Shown here: one piece after another, positions 25,927-35,526 of the stretch
Layout of the letters: the number at the start of each line of letters is the position of its first letter
How positions within the stretch are numbered: the first letter of the stretch is position 1
From: Agarilytica rhodophyticola
Lineage (GTDB): Bacteria > Pseudomonadota > Gammaproteobacteria > Pseudomonadales > Cellvibrionaceae
DNA: 64,000 bases
Direction: 5' to 3'
Assembly (NCBI RefSeq): GCF_002157225.2
Contig: NZ_CP020038.1
Location: 5,486,501 to 5,550,500, forward strand
Program-made: the position numbers and the translations under genes
The notes under the pieces: model-generated
What the model saw: the letters and a program-made list of their open reading frames with translations, nothing else
What the model was told of the DNA's origin: nothing
The model's database searches: none

Positions 25927-25946
25927 GTTAGGGCCTGTTAACACTA
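25927..25946. repeat. Copy of a short dispersed motif (GGGCCTGTTAACACTA)
   Basis: GTTAGGGCCTGTTAACACTA lies between the SapC gene and the TonB receptor gene. It matches the left half of the palindrome at 63188-63215 at 15 or more positions, and the copy at 4158. Confidence 0.45.
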
Positions 25947-26065
25947 TTCCTACAATACTAACCCGGCCTGACTTATGCCGGGTTAATATTGTCTGAGGGC
26001 GACAGATACATAGACTGATTGTGTCAACATGCCTTAGTAACAGTGGCTAAAGGGGAGACTGAAAA

Positions 26066-29000
26066 CTAGAAGTTGGCGCGCACACCAAAGGCAATACGAC
26101 GTCCGCTGTCTTCCACAAGAAGTAGCTGATTGTCAAAACGACCGCGCTTATGTACAAACTCTTCAGTTAAATTAATGCCCTCTAGAAATAATGTTACGTT
26201 ATCAAGCACATCATAACTTGCACTAAAATCCCACTGCTCATAGTCTTCTACAATCGTCGGCCCATCTCCTTGAACTTGCGTGAGAGATTGCACGAATTCA
26301 TCTCGCCAACTATAAGCTAGGCGCATTTGAAATGGGCCGTTTTCATAAAAGCCAACTAAGTTGTAAGAATCGCTTAAGCCTGTGAGAGCAAAGGTTTGCG
26401 AGGTATCAGCAGGATCAAGCTCAGCATCACTATCAACTAAGGTAGCATTCAAAATAACACCAAAGCCCGATTCACCAAAAGCATGCTGTACAGCTACTTC
26501 AAAGCCGTCAACCGTAGCGGTTTCACCGTTACTAGGTAACGTATTGGTAAATACTGCAAGTTCATCATCTTCATCTGGTGCGCCGGTATCAGAACCTGTC
26601 GAAGGGTCGCGCAGAGTGCTCCCATCAGCTAAAGTAAATGTTCGATCTGCCTGAGTATTTACAATAAAGTTAGCAACATCTTTCTTAAAATATCCTACAG
26701 AAGCGTAACTGGTATCACCGTAATACCATTCCAAAGAAAGATCAAAGTTGTCAGCTTCAAAAGGTTCAAGTTCGGGATTACCACTAGTAGAAGTTAAGTC
26801 CCCACCTTGGCGAGTCGTGGTGATAACTGTTACCGGAGATAGGCTTTGTAATGTGGGGCGAGTAACAGTTTTCGATGATGCAGCCCGGGCGACTAAGTCA
26901 TCAGAAATATCCCACTTAACACTCATATTAGGTAATATGGCATCATAACTAGTACTGACATTTACCGGCTCAGCAGAGCCAAAGGTGGCGAGCATTTCGG
27001 TTTCATCGAGAATAGTCAAACCGGTAATAGGCGCGTTAGTGCCATCTACTTCTGTATCAGTAGACTCTATGCGTACTCCCGCTGATGCAGAGATGGGGCG
27101 TCCCGCCAATTCACCAGCAAAATCAAATTCTAAATATGCGGCCAAGGTTTCTTCTTCCACAACAAAAGAATTATCTCTTCGCACGGCATCAAAACTGAGT
27201 CCAGATTGACGCTCTAAAATCGCAAATTGAGCTTCTCCATCGTGAGCCAACCAACGTGTTGGCTGACGACCACTGCCGCTAACATCGCTTAAAAAATCAC
27301 TACCGGCATCAAAAATATACTGGTCGGCAAGCTCAATAGGTTGGCCATTAAAAGTATCGGGATAACCACAAAATGTACAATGAATACCAACCCCTTCATT
27401 ATCCCAGCGGGTTAGTGCTTTTTCTTCATTGGATAACATGATACCGAATTTCGCCGCAACTAAGCCTTGATCAGCGTCCTCATTCCAAGTGCCATCGATT
27501 TTAATCTGAGTCACGTCATCTTCAACTGCCCAGCCTCTGCGCAACATCACATGTGCTCTGCTATTGCTTTCATCTAAATGATCACTGACACCAGCAGGAG
27601 CGACAAAATTGGGATCACTAGGGTCACGATAAGCGACGCCATCTATTTCTTGCTGCCCAGAAAAAATACTGGCATTGGCCTCAGCAAAATCCGTAACATA
27701 AGGGAGAATAGCACCATCGTTGATAAAGCGCACACGGTTGGCATAGCCGATAAGCGATAGCTGATTACCACCGCCATTATTCGGCTCACGCTCAGCATTG
27801 GATACATTCAAGTCAAAACTTAAATTTAAATTGTCGCTAACATCCCAATCGTAGTTTAAACCAAAGGCAGTCGTTTCGGTTAAACGATCAAATGTTTTAT
27901 GGTGCATATCTGTGGCCAAACCTCTCTCCTGGTAGAGGTCTATCACGGTGCCATTGGCATCAGTAGTAGCATTCTCTATATTTGGTGCAGTGAACCAGTG
28001 GCCGTAAGAAAGTGCATCAGTTTCAATATCGAAATCGGAATAAAGTACATCAGCTGTTAAAGTTGCATTATCACTGGGAGCAAACTGAAGCACTAAATTA
28101 GCATTAGTGCGCGTTCGCTCTTCAAAAGTAACTTTGTGATCATAGTTACGAGGAGAAAAAATAGTCGTGCCTTCTGCTACTCCAGCCCCACCATTTAATT
28201 CAGCAGTTGGAATGCCGACATTTTCTAACCAGCCATCCACCTGAGCTTGATTTAGTCTCGTTTCCCTCTCCTGATGGGATAAAGACAATAAAACACCAAA
28301 ACTATCGTCAGAATAGGAAATTAAGCCCGATACTTGAGGAGTAGCTTCACCACTGTTTTCATCATCAACCACTTTGGCGCTGCCCACAACTTTAAATCCC
28401 TCAATATCAAAAGGGCGCGCCGTTTTAATATTAACAGTAGAACCAACACCTCCCGATTGCATAGTGGCTGTTGAAGTTTTGTGCACATCAATACCACTTA
28501 CAAGCTCTGATGCCAATGTATCAAAACTAAAGGCACGACTGAGATTTTCTGAGGCAATTTGTCGACCATTGATAAGCACTGTATTAAATTGCGGACCGAA
28601 ACCTCGCACAGTAATTAATTGGCCTTCACCACCGGAACGATCAATAGACACACCGGTAATCCGCTGTAATGATTCAGCAAGATTGGTATCGGGAAATTTA
28701 CCGATGTCCTGTGCTGAAATGGCATCCACTACGCCACCGGATTCACGCTTCACATCCATTGCACGTTGCAAGCCACCACGAATACCAGTAACGATAACTT
28801 CTTCTTCAATATTTTCCTGCGCGACCACCGAGCCACCAGCTAGTGTCGATAAAATACCAACAACGGCACTCGATAATTTATTCTTTTTATTCATTGAGTC
28901 GATATCCCCAAAAGACTGATCGGTAATAATAGTGAGCTGATCACTATCGCTAACCTTTACCTTCAGAGGTGTATTCGCTAAAAGAATTTTTACTGCATCT

Positions 29001-29269
29001 TCTATCGAATACTCTCCAACCAAGGGATTCGTTATGACTTCCGCTGCTTCGTCAAATGGAAAAATCAAAGTAATATTGGTTTGTTTGGCAAATTCTATAA
29101 GCGACAGATCTGCTCGTTGCTGAGCAATATCAAACGATAGAATTTCATCCTCAGCAAAGACTGCAGATGACAGAGACGTCATCAACAAACCGACAGCAAT
29201 TGAGTGAGAAAAAAATTTTTCGTTACTCTCAGCAGCAAGCAATGTGCTTGCGTAATGCGTAGACGACAC
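26066..29269 (-). CDS. TonB-dependent receptor with N-terminal STN signalling domain
   Basis: A 1067-residue outer-membrane transducer. An N-terminal signal peptide (about 1-39) is followed by a secretin/TonB short N-terminal domain (LSFDIAQQRADLSLIEF...LTIITD, about 44-117). A second signal-peptide-like stretch starting MNKKNKLSSAVVGILSTLAGG (126-151) then precedes a full receptor: TonB-box-like EEEVIVTGIRGG, plug GKFPDTNLAESLQRITGVSIDR and VRGFGPQFNTVLINGR, a long barrel, and terminal Phe. The STN domain plus adjacent fecR and ECF sigma genes point to a surface signalling system in which ligand binding activates the sigma factor. The plug style resembles receptors for carbohydrates or other non-siderophore ligands, but the ligand is not determined. 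Confidence 0.93.
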   Translation of the reverse strand: MSSTHYASTLLAAESNEKFFSHSIAVGLLMTSLSSAVFAEDEILSFDIAQQRADLSLIEFAKQTNITLIFPFDEAAEVITNPLVGEYSIEDAVKILLANTPLKVKVSDSDQLTIITDQSFGDIDSMNKKNKLSSAVVGILSTLAGGSVVAQENIEEEVIVTGIRGGLQRAMDVKRESGGVVDAISAQDIGKFPDTNLAESLQRITGVSIDRSGGEGQLITVRGFGPQFNTVLINGRQIASENLSRAFSFDTLASELVSGIDVHKTSTATMQSGGVGSTVNIKTARPFDIEGFKVVGSAKVVDDENSGEATPQVSGLISYSDDSFGVLLSLSHQERETRLNQAQVDGWLENVGIPTAELNGGAGVAEGTTIFSPRNYDHKVTFEERTRTNANLVLQFAPSDNATLTADVLYSDFDIETDALSYGHWFTAPNIENATTDANGTVIDLYQERGLATDMHHKTFDRLTETTAFGLNYDWDVSDNLNLSFDLNVSNAEREPNNGGGNQLSLIGYANRVRFINDGAILPYVTDFAEANASIFSGQQEIDGVAYRDPSDPNFVAPAGVSDHLDESNSRAHVMLRRGWAVEDDVTQIKIDGTWNEDADQGLVAAKFGIMLSNEEKALTRWDNEGVGIHCTFCGYPDTFNGQPIELADQYIFDAGSDFLSDVSGSGRQPTRWLAHDGEAQFAILERQSGLSFDAVRRDNSFVVEEETLAAYLEFDFAGELAGRPISASAGVRIESTDTEVDGTNAPITGLTILDETEMLATFGSAEPVNVSTSYDAILPNMSVKWDISDDLVARAASSKTVTRPTLQSLSPVTVITTTRQGGDLTSTSGNPELEPFEADNFDLSLEWYYGDTSYASVGYFKKDVANFIVNTQADRTFTLADGSTLRDPSTGSDTGAPDEDDELAVFTNTLPSNGETATVDGFEVAVQHAFGESGFGVILNATLVDSDAELDPADTSQTFALTGLSDSYNLVGFYENGPFQMRLAYSWRDEFVQSLTQVQGDGPTIVEDYEQWDFSASYDVLDNVTLFLEGINLTEEFVHKRGRFDNQLLLVEDSGRRIAFGVRANF

Positions 29270-29706
29270 GACTTTATTTTTCCACTATGTTTGGCACTAC
29301 ATGAATGCTAATTTTTCGCATATAGAAATTATGACTATAGTTATTTTTCGTTTATTTTTGCCAATTGTCGCGTATATTTTAACCCAAAAGTACTCAAGTC
29401 TGTTAACACTAATTAGAGTAATAATCACTCACAAGCGACGACACAATAAAGACGACAATAGTTGTTTATTTAATCATATTCTCAGGTGAGATACACCTGA
29501 GATAGGTGGGAATTAATAAGTGATAGCTTTATGTAATAGTAGCTAGATGGAACAAGAGACTGTATCAATGAAAGATACAACTAGAGACACGGCTACAGAG
29601 CCAAATATGCTCGGCCTTAAAGGTCAGTTAATGAAACCAAAATGAAAGTCAATTAAAATTTGAACAATGTGAACAGATTAATATTATAAAATAAGATTCA
29701 AACAAT
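29270..29706. other. Intergenic region upstream of the TonB receptor, with a hairpin
   Basis: No gene supported. The 437 bases should contain the promoter of the receptor gene. CTCAGGTG (29481-29488) and CACCTGAG (29494-29501) form an 8-bp stem with a 5-nt loop, which could terminate the fecR transcript or form part of the receptor leader. Confidence 0.4.
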
Positions 29707-30801
29707 CTAATTTGCCTTTAGAAGAACTTTATCGCCTTTACTTGTTTTACGCTTCTCATGGTCAATATGAAAGTTCTGCTCTAATGCCGACAGTAAGCCC
29801 TTTATATCGCCAGCTTTAAATAAGCCTGCAATACGTACTTGCTTGATAGTATCATCAGCAAATTCGAATCTAACATCAGTATAACGACCAATTTCATCTA
29901 GCGCTTGTTCAAGAGTCTCGCCACGAAAAACCAGGTTTCCCTGTCGCCACGACAGATTAGCTTCAATCTCACTTACAGCAATTTTATCAACTTTTTCATT
30001 GCCTGAGCCCAATACAATTTTCTCACCCATGGATACTGCTAACGAATCTTTAGGTAGAGAACCTTGTTTAATATCTTGGAATAATTCACTGCTCTCGTGC
30101 TCAGCAACAAGAACTTTTCCATCCGTCACGATCAACTCAACTTCCTTGTCGCCAAATATTTCAACATTAAATGCTGTGCCAACAGCTTGCACAACCTTGC
30201 CTCCAGCTATCACACTAAGTGGACGAGATTTATCATGGGCAACTTCAATATGAACTTCACCTCGTTCAAGATAAAACAAACGCGTTTCATCAGTATATTT
30301 CACATGAATTAAACTATTAGTATTGAGTACCAACTGACTGCCATCAGGTAGATTAACTGTCGAGTGTTCACCGATACCGGTATCGTAGATACCGTCGGCA
30401 CTTTTTTCTCCTTGCCATGCCAATAACCAATTAGGCACCGGTGAAGAGGAGAACAACACACCACCCCAAATACCACTGACTAAAAGAAAAGCAAGTGAAG
30501 CTGCCAAAGCATAGTGAATTTTGCGTGGCTTGCTATTATGTTTGGCTTTGTTTGCAGGAGAACTATCTAACGATTGGCCTGCAGGCGCAGGAAATAAGTA
30601 AGATAAGCGAGTTAATATATCCATGTTATCCCATAAGCGCGCCATATCAAACAGTACTTTTCGGTGAGATGCATCTTCATTCAGCCACTGTTTAAATAGC
30701 AGTTCCTCTTCATGACTAAGCCCGCGATCAAGCTTTGCTATCCAAATACTCGCCGAATCATATAACTCATCTCTGTTGTTTAACTGGTATATATTGCTCA
30801 T
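29707..30801 (-). CDS. FecR-family anti-sigma/sigma-regulator protein
   Basis: A 364-residue inner-membrane regulator. The N-terminal cytoplasmic part (LSHEEELLFKQWLNEDASHRKVLFDMARLWDNM) is the DUF4880/FecR N-terminal domain. One transmembrane helix follows (about 95-116), then the periplasmic FecR domain with the characteristic RLFYLERGEVHIEVAHDKSRPLSV and VQAVGTAFNVEI, and a C-terminal STN-like part (DIKGLLSALEQNFHI). It relays the state of the STN receptor to the sigma factor. Its start overlaps the sigma gene's end by four bases (ATGA type), indicating translational coupling. Confidence 0.92.
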   Translation of the reverse strand: MSNIYQLNNRDELYDSASIWIAKLDRGLSHEEELLFKQWLNEDASHRKVLFDMARLWDNMDILTRLSYLFPAPAGQSLDSSPANKAKHNSKPRKIHYALAASLAFLLVSGIWGGVLFSSSPVPNWLLAWQGEKSADGIYDTGIGEHSTVNLPDGSQLVLNTNSLIHVKYTDETRLFYLERGEVHIEVAHDKSRPLSVIAGGKVVQAVGTAFNVEIFGDKEVELIVTDGKVLVAEHESSELFQDIKQGSLPKDSLAVSMGEKIVLGSGNEKVDKIAVSEIEANLSWRQGNLVFRGETLEQALDEIGRYTDVRFEFADDTIKQVRIAGLFKAGDIKGLLSALEQNFHIDHEKRKTSKGDKVLLKAN

Positions 30802-31367
30802 TTATTTACCCCATGCTGCCCCACCACAGTTGAAACTGAAGCAGCACTTGGATTATTGAGAGACTCCATAAAATAACTACACCGCTTTATACCATTGGCG
30901 ATATGTTTTTCTACGGTACTTTCGCTAATTTGTAACTCTTTGGATATTTCCCTTTGTGAAAAACCGTAAACCTTCTTTAACACAAAGGCTTTACGACATT
31001 GCAAGGGCAAATGCCTAACAGCTTCACAAAAATGAGAAAACTCCTGATTCGCAGCAACACGATCATAGGTGTCATCACTTCGAGTTCTCTGTTCTACAAA
31101 CTCGAGTTCTAAATCATCATCCATACTAATGGCAAGTCGAGTTTCCGCTTTTTTCACATGATCCAGTGCCAAATTTTTAGCTGTCTTTAATAAGAAAGAC
31201 TTAGGATGAACAATCTCATCTTGGTTCTCTACCTGACAGACGCGAACGTAAGTCTCTTGCACAATGTCTTCAATTTCCTTTGGCGGAACAATGTGGGAAA
31301 CCACCCGCGCTATAGTTGAGCGGATGGACATAAAAATATTTGTTACATTTTCACTATTACTGGACAT
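30798..31367 (-). CDS. ECF sigma factor, FecI-like
   Basis: The 189-residue protein has sigma region 2 (EIEDIVQETYVRVCQVENQ...HPKSFLLKTAKNLALDHVKKAE) and region 4 (LPLQCRKAFVLKKVYGFSQREISKELQISESTVEKHIANGIKRC). It belongs to the iron-starvation FecI-like branch, which works with FecR and a STN-bearing TonB receptor, encoded next in the same direction. It probably directs transcription of the receptor gene and perhaps of the SapC-DUF6445-GST genes behind it (inference). Confidence 0.92.
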   Translation of the reverse strand: MSSNSENVTNIFMSIRSTIARVVSHIVPPKEIEDIVQETYVRVCQVENQDEIVHPKSFLLKTAKNLALDHVKKAETRLAISMDDDLELEFVEQRTRSDDTYDRVAANQEFSHFCEAVRHLPLQCRKAFVLKKVYGFSQREISKELQISESTVEKHIANGIKRCSYFMESLNNPSAASVSTVVGQHGVNK

Positions 31368-32136
31368 GATATTTATTCGTTATTATAGAACATGCTAAGG
31401 CCTACTATAACTAACACTAAAGGCCTGAGATCTAGCTTTTTCACCCTAAGTAACCAAGCTATAACCCCGTAAACTCATAAAATAAACGATTCATAACACT
31501 AATTCCGCTATAGGTAAAATGATTATTTTAGGTTTCATCCCCAATTCCATAAAAAAATCAAAATTAATATAATAAAATCAATAACTTAAGATTTTTAACT
31601 TATTATAACAAGTGGGCTAAGAGTATAAAAATCATTCAAAGCACATCAGTTAGATATAACTCTTCTTTAGTTGTTCTCCATCTCTTAGTAAGATCCAAAC
31701 AAGCAACACACAGGCGTAAGGTTCTTCTACATAAGCTACTCGGCATAGCCTCCAACTATAAACCCTATTACTTTATTATATGTATTGTATCGCGGGATAA
31801 ATTTCTAACGAGACTATGAAAACTTGTCCTATTCACTATGTATGAAACGAGCACCGGAACAATAATAAACAGAGCATCATATCTCTCAAGACAATACAAA
31901 AGACATAGTTTTGTTATTAACGTCATCAGTAAAGAGTTATTACAGCAACTAATTTTCAAAAATATAAAAAATAAAGTTATCTATATCCTTTTAATAGCTG
32001 CATGTGCATATTTTCAGGCTACAAATATTTCTAAAGTTTTATAAAAATACAATAAGTTGGAATATCAATTTTATAGTGAATAGGGGTATTATTTTTTAAA
32101 CTTTATGTTTTAAACACTATGTCTTAAATGACCTCT

Positions 32137-32433
32137 TTAAGACATGGCGTCATTGTTAGAAAATTTATATTGCTTCATTAAAATTCGATAACCCAGCTCA
32201 CCTAGGTAAAAGGTCTTTCGATATTCATAATCGGTGTATAAATCGACGGTATAATCCGCATACTCCAATGGAGTACCTAAAATATCCATCGCCTCCTTAT
32301 ATATTGGATGATGATCCCAACTCGTATCATAAAAAAAACGATGGATACATTTTGACTTTTCACGGCAAGGCAAAATGCGTTCAATAGCAACCTCCGCTTT
32401 GCAGAAGTCTTGAGCATGACTAATGGTATTCAT
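32137..32433 (-). CDS. Small hypothetical protein
   Basis: A 98-residue frame with balanced composition, including a Cys-containing N-terminal part (CKAEVAIERILPCREKSKCIHRFFYD) and a Tyr/Asp-rich second half (EYADYTVDLYTDYEYRKTFYLGELGYRILMKQY). The composition is protein-like, in contrast to surrounding AT-rich DNA, but no Shine-Dalgarno is visible before the ATG. I do not recognise the family. Confidence 0.45.
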   Translation of the reverse strand: MNTISHAQDFCKAEVAIERILPCREKSKCIHRFFYDTSWDHHPIYKEAMDILGTPLEYADYTVDLYTDYEYRKTFYLGELGYRILMKQYKFSNNDAMS

Positions 32434-33227
32434 AGAGTATATAAAACAACCTTATAAATAGTGTATGAATTTTTAGGATAAATTATTAATACTATAAAAA
32501 AATAGAATTAAAAGAATATATTCTAATGAATATTTACATTTTTATAGTGGTGTTTTCATCGATTAATGTTCGGTTTTCTATGTGACAAATATGTTTCTTT
32601 GACTTCTATCAACATAAGAATAAAGGGTAAGCTACATTCATTTTTCAGAAGGAATAAGTAAACGTATTAGCAGCTATTATCTTCGACAAATTTTCTACAT
32701 TAGGAAAATCTTCATTAGTTATAGGAGTTTCATATTCTTATTGTTTTTTACATACCAATCAAATGCATTCTACGATCATAAACATTTATGACCAAAAAGC
32801 GCAGCAGTAAACACTATGGAAACAGTATTAAATAAAACTGCGGATTTAATACCCTATATTATGTCGCAAATTAACAGCATTACTTTATTAAAATACTGCG
32901 ATATTTCGAAAACATTAATCATACAATTAACTTACTATCTTACAATAGAACACCTGAATAAAGATGCGATTTCTTTTATGATTAAAAGCTCCTACCTTAT
33001 TTAATTCACGACATTAAATAACGTACTTAGTCTTAATTTAAGTAAGGGAATAAAATCTTCACTCTCTGTATATAAAAAGTAAATGAAGTTTTGATACTAA
33101 AACTTAGACTTAGGTTTTTAGCTCTATATTTTCAATCTCGTATCGCTAACAAATAGTCCTGATGCCTGCACTAATAACAAAGTAATATCATCTGTAATAT
33201 CAGGCCGTATGGCCAGTGTCCATCGGC

Positions 33228-33359
33228 ATGAAAATGTTATTGGAAGAACCCCGAATAAGCTTATCGTCTAGTTCTAGCAAACACGCAAAAAGGCTATTTA
33301 TTGAGCAACCCGACGACCATAAACTTTACATTGCGTATCTTGACATCTTACGCGGCTAG
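33228..33359 (+). CDS. Very small hypothetical ORF or gene remnant
   Basis: A 43-residue frame (MKMLLEEPRISLSSSSSKHA...LYIAYLDILRG) with protein-like composition ending 120 bases before the tautomerase gene. The frame is open upstream to a TAA about 30 bases before, with a possible GTG start. It could be the tail of a decayed gene; not recognised. Confidence 0.2.
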   Translation: MKMLLEEPRISLSSSSSKHAKRLFIEQPDDHKLYIAYLDILRG

Positions 33360-33481
33360 ATAAATATTAACATCAGTATCAAGTTGAAAACTGTGCTATT
33401 GTGTTGTTTCGATGTAATCCGTTCATTTAATTCACATAGTAACCCTATATCAACAATAGTAGTTACTATAGAGGAGCCTTC

Positions 33482-33682
33482 ATGCCAATAGTCACCATCC
33501 AACAGTCTCCAGGCAGAACCAAAGAACAACGGCAATTGCTTATCAAGAAAATAACTGAAGCCTTCCAAGAAGCGTATGATTTACCTGCTGATGCAGTTAC
33601 TGTCTTTTTCGAGAATTATGACGATAGCCATTGGGGTAAAGGTGGCATATTACACGAAGACAGAAAAAATAAGGATAAATAA
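33482..33682 (+). CDS. 4-oxalocrotonate tautomerase family protein
   Basis: A 66-residue protein that begins MPIVTIQQSPGRTKEQRQLLIKKI, giving Pro as the residue after Met, which becomes the catalytic N-terminal amino group in this family. The second half (DAVTVFFENYDDSHWGKGGIL) matches the YxxxxxxxWxxGG end of small 4-OT proteins. The ATG follows AGAGGAGCC. Members tautomerise keto/enol acids; the physiological substrate here is unknown. It is 11 bases before the vWA gene and probably cotranscribed with it. Confidence 0.88.
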   Translation: MPIVTIQQSPGRTKEQRQLLIKKITEAFQEAYDLPADAVTVFFENYDDSHWGKGGILHEDRKNKDK

Positions 33683-33693
33683 AGGGATAACTT

Positions 33694-34368
33694 ATGTCTA
33701 TTGATCTTAGAAAAAGTGTTATAGATCTTAGTAAGAAGGCTAAAGTAGAGCTTAAAAAAAAGGGCCTAGAAAGTACTAAATCACAAGTAGTACTAGTGCT
33801 GGATATTTCGAAGTCTATGAATGCGCTATACAAAAACGGAATTATTCAACACCTTGTTGAGAGAATTTTGGGCCTAGCGTTAAACTTTGATGATGATGGG
33901 GATATTGATATCATACTCTTTGGCACACGAGCTTATCAGCTACCGAGTGCTTCATTAGAAGATTTAGAAGGTTATGTAGCGCGCGAAATACTAGCACATT
34001 ACAAAATAATTGAAGCAACTAAGTATGCTACCGCCTTACACATTATCAAAGATAAATACCAAGGTAATCAAGCCGATCCGATCTTTGTTATTTTTGTCAC
34101 TGATGGCAATAATAGTGACAAAAGAGAAACGACAGAATTAATTACCGAGCTTTCTAAAGAGTCTATATTCTTTCAGTTTGTCGGTATAGGTAAAGAAGAA
34201 TTTCCCTATTTAAAAAAACTCGATGAGTTACAAAATCGTTTTTTGGATAATGCAGGGTTCATGCATGTCAATGATATAGCTTCTATTGATGACTCAATAT
34301 TATATGAACGCTTGCTCAATGAATATCCAGAGTGGCTTGAGGAAGCTTCATTAAAAGGTATACTCTAA
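33694..34368 (+). CDS. vWA-domain protein of the TerF/TerY type
   Basis: A 224-residue protein with a von Willebrand A domain from about residue 30. The metal-ion site DISKSM (Asp37-Ser39-Ser41) is followed by IDIILFGTRAYQL, a Thr/Asp-containing TKYATALHIIKDKY, and FVIFVTDGNNSDKRET. The N-terminal SIDLRKSVIDLSKKAKVELKKKGL is typical of TerF-like vWA proteins of tellurium-resistance-type stress operons. No TerD or TerC gene is adjacent. No signal peptide, so cytoplasmic. Binding partner unknown. Confidence 0.82.
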   Translation: MSIDLRKSVIDLSKKAKVELKKKGLESTKSQVVLVLDISKSMNALYKNGIIQHLVERILGLALNFDDDGDIDIILFGTRAYQLPSASLEDLEGYVAREILAHYKIIEATKYATALHIIKDKYQGNQADPIFVIFVTDGNNSDKRETTELITELSKESIFFQFVGIGKEEFPYLKKLDELQNRFLDNAGFMHVNDIASIDDSILYERLLNEYPEWLEEASLKGIL

Positions 34369-34396
34369 GTGCCATCACTATAAGATTATAGCGCCT

Positions 34397-34699
34397 ATGA
34401 AAAAGTTACTGATATTGCTAACTCTAATATACCTATTAGGTTGTGCACAAATGATACCGGCGAGAGCCAAAGAACTAGAACCAGGGAAATTCAAACTTAT
34501 GGCCTCGGGCAATATATTTGCTTCAATCTCTTCGCTTGAGGCCAAGATTGATAAAAGAGCAAAGAAGCTTTGTGGAGAAGAAAACTATACTTATTTAGAT
34601 AAAGAAATTGCTACACCTCACTCTCCGGCTTATTCTAATGGTGTGGATATAGGTGCATCTTACACAGTGGTAACGAGAACAATTCAATGTAATCCTTAA
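34397..34699 (+). CDS. Small lipoprotein
   Basis: A 100-residue protein with a lipoprotein signal peptide (MKKLLILLTLIYLLGC, lipobox LLGC, lipid Cys16). The mature part (KFKLMASGNIFASISSLEAKIDKRAKKLCGEENYTYL...VVTRTIQC) resembles small envelope lipoproteins in which a Cys pair holds an alpha/beta fold. Function unknown. It is followed three bases later by a CPBP protease gene. Confidence 0.8.
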   Translation: MKKLLILLTLIYLLGCAQMIPARAKELEPGKFKLMASGNIFASISSLEAKIDKRAKKLCGEENYTYLDKEIATPHSPAYSNGVDIGASYTVVTRTIQCNP

Positions 34700-34702
34700 G
34701 AG

Positions 34703-35509
34703 ATGTTTACACCGAGTAACCTAAAGTCCGTCGCTATTACCACAGTACTTGTGATTGGCTCAGCCGTGCTTGGCTTTGTTCATTTTCTGCCTCGGCTCAA
34801 CGCTCTATTGTTACCTATTTTTGCTCTAGGCTTATATCTGATTGCTAACCATAAATCTACTTATAAAACTATTGATATAAGTCTATGGTTGGTGACTCTT
34901 CTGCTTGGCTTCTTCATTGCGGTTTATCGTCCAAGTGATTTTCACTATCCCTTAATTTGGCAAAGTGAACAACTTTTCGAGGGTGGGAAAAGTTTTTTAC
35001 TATACGTAAATTTAAGCAAAGGTTTGAGCGGTTACCTAGTGCTGATTTGGTTGTTAAATATATACCCGTCAAGTAATCAGACAACGGCCAAAATGGCGGT
35101 AATAGCTACCTTATTGGCCGTTATTGCTATTTTAAGCATTGCTTATATATTTTTTGGGATAGCCTGGCAGCCTAAATTTCCCGATGGCTTAATATATTTT
35201 ATTATTGTCAATTTATGTATTACAGTAGTTGCCGAGGAAGCATTTTTTCGTTTGCTACTACAACAACACCTTGCATCATTTTTTAGTCAGGCACGCCTTG
35301 GCTTATATATCGGAGTTTCGGTTTCAACAATATTATTTGCCTTAGCTCACGGAGTATCCTCTGGCTCGGCTATGTTGCTATTTTTGTTTGCAGGCGCAGT
35401 TTACAGTATCGTCTATGCTTATACACGACGATTATCTGTCGCAATTGCAACCCATTTTGGGGTCAATATCTTGCACTTTATATTACTCGAATACCCCCTA
35501 TCTATTTAG
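34703..35509 (+). CDS. CPBP-family intramembrane metalloprotease
   Basis: The 268-residue polytopic membrane protein has the CPBP/Abi motifs: EE178-179 with Arg183 in VAEEAFFRLLLQQ, His217 in LFALAHGVSSG, and His251 in AIATHFGVNILHF. These correspond to the catalytic residues of Rce1-like proteases that cut substrates within membranes. About eight hydrophobic segments are visible. It lies between a lipoprotein gene and an AraC-family gene, with tight spacing. The substrate is unknown. Confidence 0.87.
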   Translation: MFTPSNLKSVAITTVLVIGSAVLGFVHFLPRLNALLLPIFALGLYLIANHKSTYKTIDISLWLVTLLLGFFIAVYRPSDFHYPLIWQSEQLFEGGKSFLLYVNLSKGLSGYLVLIWLLNIYPSSNQTTAKMAVIATLLAVIAILSIAYIFFGIAWQPKFPDGLIYFIIVNLCITVVAEEAFFRLLLQQHLASFFSQARLGLYIGVSVSTILFALAHGVSSGSAMLLFLFAGAVYSIVYAYTRRLSVAIATHFGVNILHFILLEYPLSI

Positions 35510-35526
35510 CATTAAGGAAGCATACC

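Larger units (their letters stand above)
31368..33481. other. Gene-poor AT-rich region
   Basis: About 2.1 kb with only two doubtful small frames (32137-32433 minus and 33228-33359 plus, listed separately). Other short frames (31768-31959 minus, 31838-32044 plus, 32816-33004 plus) have low-complexity composition and no ribosome binding site and are not supported. I see no RNA gene or mobile element. Confidence 0.5.

Noticed and set aside
28374-28919. Plus-strand open frame of 181 codons inside the TonB receptor
   Set aside because: Antisense shadow of a clear receptor gene, with no start signal.
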